A stretch of DNA of 9,208 bases, from the NCBI GenBank assembly GCA_943914435.1, contig CALUBY010000029.1:1-9208 (forward strand), given 5' to 3'. Of the stretch, positions 3,958 through 9,208 are shown piece after piece; position 1 is the first letter of the stretch; every line of letters starts with the position of its first letter. This DNA is from an uncultured bacterium (GTDB taxonomy: Bacteria; Patescibacteriota; Minisyncoccia; Phycocordibacterales; Phycocordibacteraceae). The notes beneath the pieces were generated by a model, which was not told where the DNA came from, searched no databases, and saw only the letters and a list, made by a program, of their open reading frames with translations. The translations under genes were made by a program, and so were the position numbers.

Positions 3958-6213
3958 TTAGGACTCGTCAGCCATCATCTCGTTAAGCTGCTCCTGAAGG
4001 TCAGCGACCTGCTTTAGAAGCTCAACAAGAAGTGCCGCGCGTGCCTCATCAGTCATTGCGGGTGTTACTGCCGCAGCAGCGATAGCTGCCTGTGTTAGAG
4101 GACCGAAGTACCCTGATGCAGGAACGATACCGCGTGCAGCCTGCCACTTAGCAAGCGCAGCCTGCGTTAGAGGACCGAAGTATCCGGTTGGCGTTGCGAT
4201 AGCGAGGTCTCCAGAGGCAATAAGCATTGCCTGAAGAGCATTCACATCAGCACCGGTTGAACCAACACTAAGGTTAGCGGTGAAGTTGTACGTCGATGCA
4301 CCGAGAACCTGACCAACAGGGCCGGTAGATGCACCTGCAACGGTACCGGTTGTAGTTACACGACGGCTTGAGCCTGAACGTCCAGAACTAGTGTTCTCCT
4401 CCTCAATAACTACCGGCGCCTCATCTTCGAAATCAAACATAGTGACTGATTCAGTTGTACCGAATACAAATGAATCAATGTTTTCAGTGTAGCCATTAGC
4501 ATATGGCTCACCGACACGGAGTCCTAGATAAGAATCACTCTCACGAATCTGTGCGTTTGGATAATCCTTAAGAATTTGATTCCACGTCTTTGGCGTATTG
4601 CCTGAACCACCCGTAACTGGCCACGTTGGCCCAGAGTAGGTCCAGAGCGCGTTACCGCTATCAATAGCATCCCAAGTTTTCCATGCGTCCTGGGCTATAG
4701 GGTCGGTAACATTCTTTGCAGGAACGTAAGTAAGACGTCTCTGCCAGTCATCAACGCCATTAAAACTTACATTGAACTGCAGATACGCTGATCTGTTTGA
4801 TCCTGCTGTTGCACCATTTCCAGCCGAAGGGTTGTAAGTAGTGAACGCAAGCTTGGTAATGTCAGCGAGATCCACGCCCGCAAAGCGGTACGTAGCTAGA
4901 TTGCGTCGCTCTGTACCTGTAACCGAGATCTGTGCGCTGCCTGTTCCAAGAAGTGGATTGGATGGACCTGTAACGAATGAACTAAGAAGGTTATCGATGG
5001 TGTCGTTCTCATCGTTATAGAAGAACCACTTTCCAGAATTATTCTGATCCGCCAAGAAACGATCTGTTTCTGTCTCAAGATCTTCAGAACGTACCACAAC
5101 ACTAGTTTCAGTTGGAGTTTCTCGAGCAACTAATTCTGAAGAAACATTTACATGGTCAAAGAGGAAACCTTTACCCATTGTTCCCGCTGCAGCAGCGCCC
5201 GACATGCGGAACAGAACAGAGTTGACTATACGTGGAGTCTGTTCAGCTGAAGCCTCAGAATCAAAACGATAATAATTCTCCCAACTTGTACCTGTGTGAA
5301 CTAGATCACCGTTTATATATACTTTGACCACATCGTCTGAAGGGCCGTTGTAAGTATCAAGGGTGAGACGCACATTATGAGCCGCTGCTCTATCAAGTCC
5401 TGTCGCTACTACTGTCTCAACGAAATTGGCCGGGTTAGAAGTGCCCTGTACATCGTAGAATATGACATCGATACCTGTTGGAGTGTCCGCGAGCTTAAGG
5501 TAACTCATGCGTGATCCGTCTCCTCGATCTGGAGAAAGTGTAACCGCAAGTCCCGGCTGTTCGAAATTCGGAATTGCTGATGCAAAATCGAATGACATTT
5601 CGAAGTGATTCCCCCGAGTTCCCTCAGAAAAACCTCCTGTAGTCGCGCTATTCTCTCCAACTGCGTTTGCGAGTGGTGCAGAGAAGATCTGATCACCAAA
5701 TGCGCCGCTCGTAACAGCGTTTGATATACGAAGTGCCTTTAATCCAAAGGAGCTTGGACCTGTTGTGTTATCAACAATCTCCTGGTCATAACCTCCTGTA
5801 ACCTTCCAACCACCCTGACCATTTACACTTCCGGTGTTAAAGGTGTCGAACTCACCTTCGTCATTTACAGCAAGTGTCTCAAAAGACTGAAGAGACATTG
5901 TCTCAACATTTACTTGCTCTACTACTTCTTGAGAATCCTCAATCACAATGTCGAGACTTTCATCGAAGGTAACGTCACCATCAAAGAGTTCTCCATCCAC
6001 TTCACCAGGAATCATAAGAACAGGAGTAGTAATGATGCCTGGCTGAGCATTCTCTTCAGAAATTTCAACCTCCTCTGATGTAATTTCAGTCGAAGTCGAC
6101 TCATCTTCAACTCCAAGGTCGAAGTTCTGAGCAAAGACTGCCGCAGGAACGAACGATGCGACGAGTGCGAAGGTCAGAAGACCGCTCGCAAGTTTGGTAA
6201 GTAATGTAGTCAT
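3958..6213 (-). CDS. Large secreted peptidoglycan-binding surface protein
   Basis: A 751-residue secreted protein. Signal peptide at 1-28 (hydrophobic core about 8-24, cleavage after VFA). An acidic Glu/Asp/Ser/Thr-rich segment spans 31-120. A beta-rich region at about 122-360 opens with DTFNTGSVNGQGGW, a start typical of concanavalin-like jelly-roll domains; a second beta-rich region lies at about 388-595. A Ser/Arg/Thr linker (about 605-633) leads to GQVLGAST and a PF01471-like peptidoglycan-binding domain (643-716), in which the GYFGPLTQAA motif occurs twice (677 and 701). The C-terminus (718-751) is a predicted amphipathic coiled coil. No catalytic motif was recognised, so a structural or adhesive role at the wall is likelier than an enzyme. 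The ATG at 6213 is supported by the signal peptide. A TTGACA promoter and a structured leader lie upstream. Confidence 0.88.
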   Translation of the reverse strand: MTTLLTKLASGLLTFALVASFVPAAVFAQNFDLGVEDESTSTEITSEEVEISEENAQPGIITTPVLMIPGEVDGELFDGDVTFDESLDIVIEDSQEVVEQVNVETMSLQSFETLAVNDEGEFDTFNTGSVNGQGGWKVTGGYDQEIVDNTTGPSSFGLKALRISNAVTSGAFGDQIFSAPLANAVGENSATTGGFSEGTRGNHFEMSFDFASAIPNFEQPGLAVTLSPDRGDGSRMSYLKLADTPTGIDVIFYDVQGTSNPANFVETVVATGLDRAAAHNVRLTLDTYNGPSDDVVKVYINGDLVHTGTSWENYYRFDSEASAEQTPRIVNSVLFRMSGAAAAGTMGKGFLFDHVNVSSELVARETPTETSVVVRSEDLETETDRFLADQNNSGKWFFYNDENDTIDNLLSSFVTGPSNPLLGTGSAQISVTGTERRNLATYRFAGVDLADITKLAFTTYNPSAGNGATAGSNRSAYLQFNVSFNGVDDWQRRLTYVPAKNVTDPIAQDAWKTWDAIDSGNALWTYSGPTWPVTGGSGNTPKTWNQILKDYPNAQIRESDSYLGLRVGEPYANGYTENIDSFVFGTTESVTMFDFEDEAPVVIEEENTSSGRSGSSRRVTTTGTVAGASTGPVGQVLGASTYNFTANLSVGSTGADVNALQAMLIASGDLAIATPTGYFGPLTQAALAKWQAARGIVPASGYFGPLTQAAIAAAAVTPAMTDEARAALLVELLKQVADLQEQLNEMMADES
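4094..4182 (-). repeat. Tandem coding repeat in the peptidoglycan-binding domain
   Basis: Two 17-nt identical DNA segments (4094-4110 and 4166-4182), 72 bp apart, encode the two GYFGPLTQAA motifs 24 residues apart. Identity at DNA level suggests a recent internal duplication or conversion. Confidence 0.7.
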
Positions 6214-6240
6214 TATTAGGTAACTAAGAAGTAATGGCCC

Positions 6241-6282
6241 GTATTACCCCAGGTAAGCGAAGGCTCCCTGCCCCAGTAATAC
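6241..6282 (-). promoter_or_regulatory. Structured 5' leader hairpin of the peptidoglycan-binding protein gene
   Basis: In the minus transcript GTATTAC (6282-6276) pairs with GTAATAC (6247-6241), a perfect 7-bp base. Inside, CAGG pairs with CCTG and AGC with GCU around a 4-base loop. It ends 28 bases before the start codon. It does not match a riboswitch I know. It could affect translation or mRNA stability. Confidence 0.5.
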
Positions 6283-6287
6283 TTCTA

Positions 6288-6315
6288 ACCCTATGCTCAT
6301 TAGCTCATTTGTCAA
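6288..6315 (-). promoter_or_regulatory. Promoter of the peptidoglycan-binding protein gene
   Basis: Perfect -35 TTGACA at 6315-6310, spacer 16, and a weaker -10 TAGGGT at 6293-6288. Transcription would begin near 6281, just at the hairpin, giving a leader of about 68 nt. Confidence 0.45.
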
Positions 6316-6375
6316 TAAAAATATTGACGTGTCCATAAGACACCTGCTCATTATTTTTAGTGTCCTTTATAAAGG
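6311..6375. repeat. Palindrome cluster in the divergent promoter region
   Basis: Three dyads lie here: GTCAAT/ATTGAC (6311-6316, 6323-6328), whose arms overlap two opposed TTGAC -35-like boxes; GTGTC/GACAC (6329-6333, 6339-6343), with a third GTGTC at 6360-6364; and a perfect 12-bp palindrome CCTTTATAAAGG (6364-6375). They are candidate operators for shared control of the two divergent envelope genes. Confidence 0.45.
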
Positions 6376-6408
6376 GCTAAAAACCAGCACTATAGCGTGA
6401 CCCCTGTA

Positions 6409-6424
6409 TACCTATATATAGGTA
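6409..6424. promoter_or_regulatory. 16-bp perfect palindrome upstream of the YibE/F gene
   Basis: TACCTATATATAGGTA is fully self-complementary and ends 7 bases before the ATG at 6432. Its centre offers TATATA as a -10 box. It may be a promoter overlapped by a dimer-binding operator. Confidence 0.5.
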
Positions 6425-6431
6425 CGGTAGT

Positions 6432-7571
6432 ATGAACTATATGCAGTTTAAGAAGCTTCTCATCGCCGGCCTCCTTGCGTTCACCGCACTCACGCCTGCC
6501 TCAGTATCTGCTCAGGCGGTTGTGCAGCCCGTGGAGCAGCAGCATCTTGCAAAGGCAAGAGTGATTGAGGCAGGACCATCCGTAGAAAAAGTGGTGGAAG
6601 GCACGAATGTCGTCACACAAACCCAACAGCTCACCGTGCGTGTGCTTGAGGGTGTCGATAAGGACCGTGTGGTTTCTTTTCAGAACGACTTCACGCAGCT
6701 AGAGACCGGAGACGTCTTCTACATCCGCCATATCGTCGGCGGGTTTGGTCTTGAGACATGGTCCGTGTCTGATCCATACCGCCTGGATGTGTTGCTTGGT
6801 ATTTGTGTGTTGTTTGTTGTACTCGTGTTCCTCTTTGGAGGAATCCAGGGCGTCCGCGGCCTCGCCTCACTCATTGGAAGTCTCGTGCTCATCTTCTACC
6901 TCCTTCTTCCAAACATCTATAACGGTGTGTCCCCTATCCTTGTCTCCCTTGGAGTAGCCTCCCTCATTATCCTGGTGGGCTCATACGTTACCCACGGATT
7001 CAATCGCACCACCACCGCAGCAATGCTTGGCATGGTGGCAACCATTCTCATAACCGGTATAGCGACGTACTTTGCTATAGATCTGGCCCAGCTCTCCGGC
7101 TTCACCTCAGAGCACAATGCGTACCTCAACTTTGCGACTGATGGCCGCATCGACATGATTGGGCTTTTGTTCGGCGGCATTATGATTGGTCTTTTGGGTG
7201 TGCTCTATGACAGCGCGATTGGACAGGCGGTAGCGGTTGAGGAACTTTTCACCGCAAGCAAGGAATACACCAAGCAGCAGGTGTATCTACGCGGACTTCG
7301 TATTGGCCGCGAGCACATCGGTGCACTCATAAACACCCTCGCCATAGCGTATGTAGGTGCCTCTCTTCCCCTCTTGCTTCTCTTGAAGGAATCAACGGCA
7401 AGTCCGCTCTATATCCTGAACGGAGAGATATTTGCGACTGAGATTATCCGCATCCTTATGAGTAGCATTGGTATCATTCTTGCGGTTCCGGTTACGACCC
7501 TTATCGCTACCGCGATGCTTAAGGGCGCACGTCCTTCGGGTATTCCTGCGCACGCGCATTCCCACGATTAG
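6432..7571 (+). CDS. YibE/F-family polytopic membrane protein
   Basis: A 379-residue protein with a signal peptide (about 1-28, cleavage after SVSA), an extracytoplasmic beta-rich region (about 29-115), and seven or so membrane segments (about 118-136, 143-160, 165-185, 196-217, 240-262, 296-318, 336-363). This is the layout of the YibE/F-like family (PF07907). Two family signatures are visible: GLLGVLYDSAIGQAVAVEEL (254-273) and GREHIGALINTLAIAYVGAS (292-311). The function of the family is unknown; a transport role has been suggested on topology alone. The tail HAHSHD (374-379) is His-rich and could bind metal. The ATG at 6432 gives residues MNYM; the ATG at 6441 would give a more typical signal peptide start (MQFKKLL), so the start is uncertain by three codons. 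It is divergent from the peptidoglycan-binding protein gene. Confidence 0.92.
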   Translation: MNYMQFKKLLIAGLLAFTALTPASVSAQAVVQPVEQQHLAKARVIEAGPSVEKVVEGTNVVTQTQQLTVRVLEGVDKDRVVSFQNDFTQLETGDVFYIRHIVGGFGLETWSVSDPYRLDVLLGICVLFVVLVFLFGGIQGVRGLASLIGSLVLIFYLLLPNIYNGVSPILVSLGVASLIILVGSYVTHGFNRTTTAAMLGMVATILITGIATYFAIDLAQLSGFTSEHNAYLNFATDGRIDMIGLLFGGIMIGLLGVLYDSAIGQAVAVEELFTASKEYTKQQVYLRGLRIGREHIGALINTLAIAYVGASLPLLLLLKESTASPLYILNGEIFATEIIRILMSSIGIILAVPVTTLIATAMLKGARPSGIPAHAHSHD

Positions 7572-7590
7572 TGTCCAGGAGACTGGTGTA

Positions 7591-7619
7591 TTGAAAGTTT
7601 ATGCAATACATGTTAGAAT
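7591..7619 (+). promoter_or_regulatory. Strong promoter for the 39-residue membrane protein
   Basis: -35 TTGAAA (7591-7596), spacer of exactly 17, and -10 TAGAAT (7614-7619) with an extended TGT just before it. This is the best sigma-70-type promoter in the window. The start would be near 7626, giving a leader of about 23 nt. Confidence 0.75.
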
Positions 7620-7635
7620 CTGTCTAGAGCTTAGC

Positions 7636-7642
7636 AAAGGAG
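7636..7642 (+). promoter_or_regulatory. Shine-Dalgarno sequence of the 39-residue membrane protein
   Basis: AAAGGAGG centred at 7636-7643, about 6 bases ahead of a GTG codon at 7649. It is the only strong Shine-Dalgarno sequence in the window and decides the GTG start. Confidence 0.75.
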
Positions 7643-7648
7643 GCTATC

Positions 7649-7768
7649 GTGTTTGAAGGTTCCATTGAAATTTGGAGAGCGTGCATCATCGGTATCGTCT
7701 TTGGCGTTCTCTGTCTCTCTGTCGGCTACGTGACCGGTGCAGATGTCAGAGAAAACGACAAAAGATAA
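7649..7768 (+). CDS. 39-residue single-span membrane protein (unrecognised)
   Basis: A short GTG-initiated frame encoding MFEGSIEIWRACIIGIVFGV followed by LCLSVGYVTGADVRENDKR. It has a polar N-terminus with W9 and R10, one hydrophobic span (about 12-30), and a charged tail, so it should be a small single-pass membrane protein. I do not recognise a family. It is supported as a real gene by a near-perfect AAAGGAGG six bases before the GTG, a strong promoter at 7591-7619 and a terminator at 7805-7846, which together form a self-contained transcription unit between the YibE/F gene (77 nt upstream) and the Ig-like protein gene. It is too short for most gene finders. The Cys residues at 12 and 22 fall in the span. 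An alternative is a regulatory leader peptide, but no downstream attenuated gene is obvious. Confidence 0.72.
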   Translation: MFEGSIEIWRACIIGIVFGVLCLSVGYVTGADVRENDKR

Positions 7769-7804
7769 CTGATGTCTGAACATCCCTCCCCACCTGAACC
7801 CTTA

Positions 7805-7846
7805 AGAAGCCGAGACCCAAACGGGAATCGGCTTTTTCTTTTTTCC
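7805..7846 (+). terminator. Rho-independent terminator after the 39-residue gene
   Basis: AAGCCGA (7807-7813) pairs with TCGGCTT (7828-7834); an inner CCC/GGG pair (7816-7818, 7823-7825) surrounds a 4-base loop. A T-rich tract with two C's follows up to 7846. It probably ends both the 39-residue gene and read-through from the YibE/F gene. Confidence 0.85.
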
Positions 7847-7859
7847 TAACTCTTCACAG

Positions 7860-7868
7860 TGCTACCAT
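7860..7868 (+). promoter_or_regulatory. Extended -10 before the Ig-like surface protein gene
   Basis: TGCTACCAT matches the extended -10 pattern (TGn then TACCAT) and ends 9 bases before the ATG at 7878. There is no good -35 and no Shine-Dalgarno sequence. Confidence 0.4.
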
Positions 7869-7877
7869 GAAGACATC

Positions 7878-8690
7878 ATGCGTTTGTTTCTCGTTGCATT
7901 TGCCTTCTTTCTTGCTGCACCACTTGCCAATGCGGAAGACGCCCTTCCTGCAGGATTTGCCCCGGAAGTGTGGCTATCAACTAACCTTCCCATGCACGGC
8001 GACACCGTTGAGGCGTATACCGTTGTATATGACGCAAGCCCAGAACCCATCGAAGGCGCTGTTACTTTTCTCATAAACGGAGAGTCTATTGGCTCAACAC
8101 CTTTTACCCTTCAGCCAGGAGAAACAGAGATTCGTTCTATTCGCTGGACCGCAGAAGAAGGTACGCACGTACTCTCAGCGCGTATTGATAGCGCATACCA
8201 CAAAGACACCAAGGAGCGTGCAGATCTTGCTACCTACACAACCGCTTCTACCACCATTGTGGTTAAGGCCCCTCCCCCACCTGAGGAACCAGAGACTAAA
8301 CCGGATACCGAAACCAAAAAGAGCACTTCTACTCCTAACCTTATAGAGACCCTTACGGGCGCCCCTATTGTGGGGAGTGCCATAAGCACGGCTATTGCTA
8401 CAGCTGAGAACTGGCGACTTCTTGGACAAGAAGCACTGCAGCAATACGCAAGCAGCTCAACGTCCGTATCTCCCGCAACAACCACTCCTCAAGGAGAAGT
8501 GCTTGGAACATCCACAGAGACAGAACGTCCACAAGGCGACTCCCTTGGCGCCAGCGCAGCAAAGACAGCGTTGCAACTATTTATATATCCAATCTTCTTC
8601 TATCCCTTCTTCCTTATCCTCTTAGGAATCGCTCTTATTGTTCTTTCAAAGAAACTAACTAATCCGGGCAGCAGAAAGAGACGAAGGTAA
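7878..8690 (+). CDS. Membrane-anchored Ig-like surface protein
   Basis: A 270-residue protein with signal peptide (1-19, cleavage after ANA), an Ig-like/CARDB-like beta domain (about 28-130), a Pro/Glu/Thr/Lys-rich linker (131-152), a middle helical part (about 153-192), a Ser/Thr-rich stretch, and a C-terminal membrane span (about 232-257) followed by a strongly basic tail (KK, then RKRRR), so most of the protein lies outside the cell. CARDB-type folds usually hold other proteins or sugars; no enzyme motif is seen. Two similar segments, PQGEVLGTST (204-213) and PQGDSLGASA (218-227), precede the span and resemble motifs in the CAP and peptidoglycan-binding proteins. The domain assignment is by pattern, not by database match. 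The ATG at 7878 is favoured by the signal peptide. Confidence 0.8.
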   Translation: MRLFLVAFAFFLAAPLANAEDALPAGFAPEVWLSTNLPMHGDTVEAYTVVYDASPEPIEGAVTFLINGESIGSTPFTLQPGETEIRSIRWTAEEGTHVLSARIDSAYHKDTKERADLATYTTASTTIVVKAPPPPEEPETKPDTETKKSTSTPNLIETLTGAPIVGSAISTAIATAENWRLLGQEALQQYASSSTSVSPATTTPQGEVLGTSTETERPQGDSLGASAAKTALQLFIYPIFFYPFFLILLGIALIVLSKKLTNPGSRKRRR

Positions 8691-8732
8691 TTTATCCCCG
8701 TGAGTAGTAAGCAATAAATTCAAGTCTTAGCT

Positions 8733-8738
8733 TATAGT
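8733..8738 (+). promoter_or_regulatory. -10 box before the methyltransferase gene
   Basis: TATAGT at 8733-8738 is followed by six bases and the ATG at 8745, again placing the transcription start at the start codon. No Shine-Dalgarno or clear -35. Confidence 0.45.
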
Positions 8739-8744
8739 CGATTT

Positions 8745-9208
8745 ATGAATACTTCACATTCTCCAATATTTGGAGATGTTAGGGATACAACATCTGAAAT
8801 CCGAAAAGGGATTGGCTTTGAAGACCGGATGGATTGGATAAATGCGGAAGCATCTTTTGATGAACACACTCTCACTATTCAGGGCCACCCGGTGATGGAA
8901 GATTGGGAGGACAACTACATGCGTATGCTTGCACACGCGGCAACGCTTAACAAAGGAGTAATTCTTGAGGTTGGGTTTGGAATGGGAATATCTGCTTCCT
9001 ATATACAAAAACACCCAATTCAAAGACACATCGTTATTGAGGCTAACCGTGGCGTTTACAATCAACTTTTGAAGTTCGCAGGTGAATCCCAGTATCCTGT
9101 ACATCCTTTGTTTGGATTTTGGGAAGATATAACTCCTATGCTTGCAGATGGCAGTATCAGCGGAATTCTTTTTGACACATACCCTCTTTCAGAAAAAGAG
9201 ATACATAC
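8745..9208 (+). CDS. Guanidinoacetate N-methyltransferase-like enzyme, N-terminal part
   Basis: The frame from the ATG at 8745 stays open to the right edge (154 codons seen). It is a class I SAM-dependent methyltransferase closely resembling animal guanidinoacetate N-methyltransferase (GAMT), which makes creatine from guanidinoacetate. Key segments: PVMEDWE at 49-55; the SAM-binding ILEVGFGMGIS (73-83); acidic E99 in IEAN ending strand 2; FWEDITP at 125-131; and GILFDTYPLSEKE (140-152). From memory, human GAMT reads PVMERWE, VLEVGFGMAIA, LWEDVAP and GILYDTYPLSEE at these places. The residues that hold the guanidino group in GAMT (the Glu of the MExWE segment and the Asp of the YDTYP segment) are kept as E52 and D144, and a Trp (W31) is present near the GAMT Trp20 position. 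About a third or more of the protein is missing. The related arginine methyltransferase RMT2 family is an alternative. Confidence 0.85.
   Translation, partial: MNTSHSPIFGDVRDTTSEIRKGIGFEDRMDWINAEASFDEHTLTIQGHPVMEDWEDNYMRMLAHAATLNKGVILEVGFGMGISASYIQKHPIQRHIVIEANRGVYNQLLKFAGESQYPVHPLFGFWEDITPMLADGSISGILFDTYPLSEKEIH

Noticed and set aside
7772..7852. 26-codon ATG frame directly after the 39-residue gene
   Set aside because: It runs through the terminator stem and T-tract and has no ribosome site of its own, so the reading frame is probably chance.
8689..8720. AATTTAT/ATAAATT inverted repeat after the Ig-like gene as a terminator
   Set aside because: Only 7 A/T pairs with an 18-base loop and no T-tract; too weak to call.
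8754..9104. 116-residue frame on the minus strand near the right edge
   Set aside because: It lies wholly opposite the methyltransferase frame, whose motifs are clear; no motif or promoter supports it.
1..9208. CRISPR array, rRNA, transposase or insertion sequence
   Set aside because: No regularly spaced repeats, rRNA-like sequence, transposase frame or terminal inverted repeats were found in the window.

Overview
The window reads as accessory-to-ordinary chromosome of a bacterium of the Candidate Phyla Radiation (Patescibacteria, Parcubacteria-like). This is an inference. It rests on a large secreted protein with a C-terminal peptidoglycan-binding repeat of the kind common in that group, several small surface proteins with one or few membrane anchors, a self-splicing intron in a tRNA gene, and start codons placed 6-9 bases behind -10 boxes with no Shine-Dalgarno sequence. 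No rRNA or ribosomal protein gene is present to settle the taxonomy.

Bases 1-6213 are transcribed leftward. Read in that direction (from 6213 down) the order is: a 751-residue secreted peptidoglycan-binding protein ending in a strong terminator; a two-gene unit of a membrane-anchored CAP/SCP protein and a sugar nucleotidyltransferase; tRNA-Met(CAU); a free-standing two-motif LAGLIDADG homing endonuclease; tRNA-Asp(GUC) split by a 211-nt group I intron; a LOG-like TIGR00725-type protein; and the first 31 codons of a HIT-family protein cut by the left edge. Two nearly identical terminators follow tRNA-Asp and the LOG-like gene.

Bases 6432-9208 are transcribed rightward: a YibE/F-type polytopic membrane protein, an overlooked 39-residue single-span membrane protein with its own promoter, Shine-Dalgarno and terminator, an Ig-like membrane-anchored surface protein, and a methyltransferase strikingly like guanidinoacetate N-methyltransferase that runs off the right edge. 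The 218-bp divergent region (6214-6431) is rich in palindromes and a long leader hairpin.

The main themes are cell-envelope proteins (five of eleven protein genes are secreted or membrane-bound) and a selfish-element locus in which an ORF-less group I intron lies next to a separate homing endonuclease gene. The observations I rate highest are this intron/endonuclease pair, the repeated leaderless-type gene starts, the GAMT-like enzyme, the 39-residue protein, the shared (G-E/Q-)V-L-G-A motif in three surface proteins, and a tRNA-Met altered at both members of the normally fixed 18-55 contact. No gap of more than 300 bases lacks a gene.
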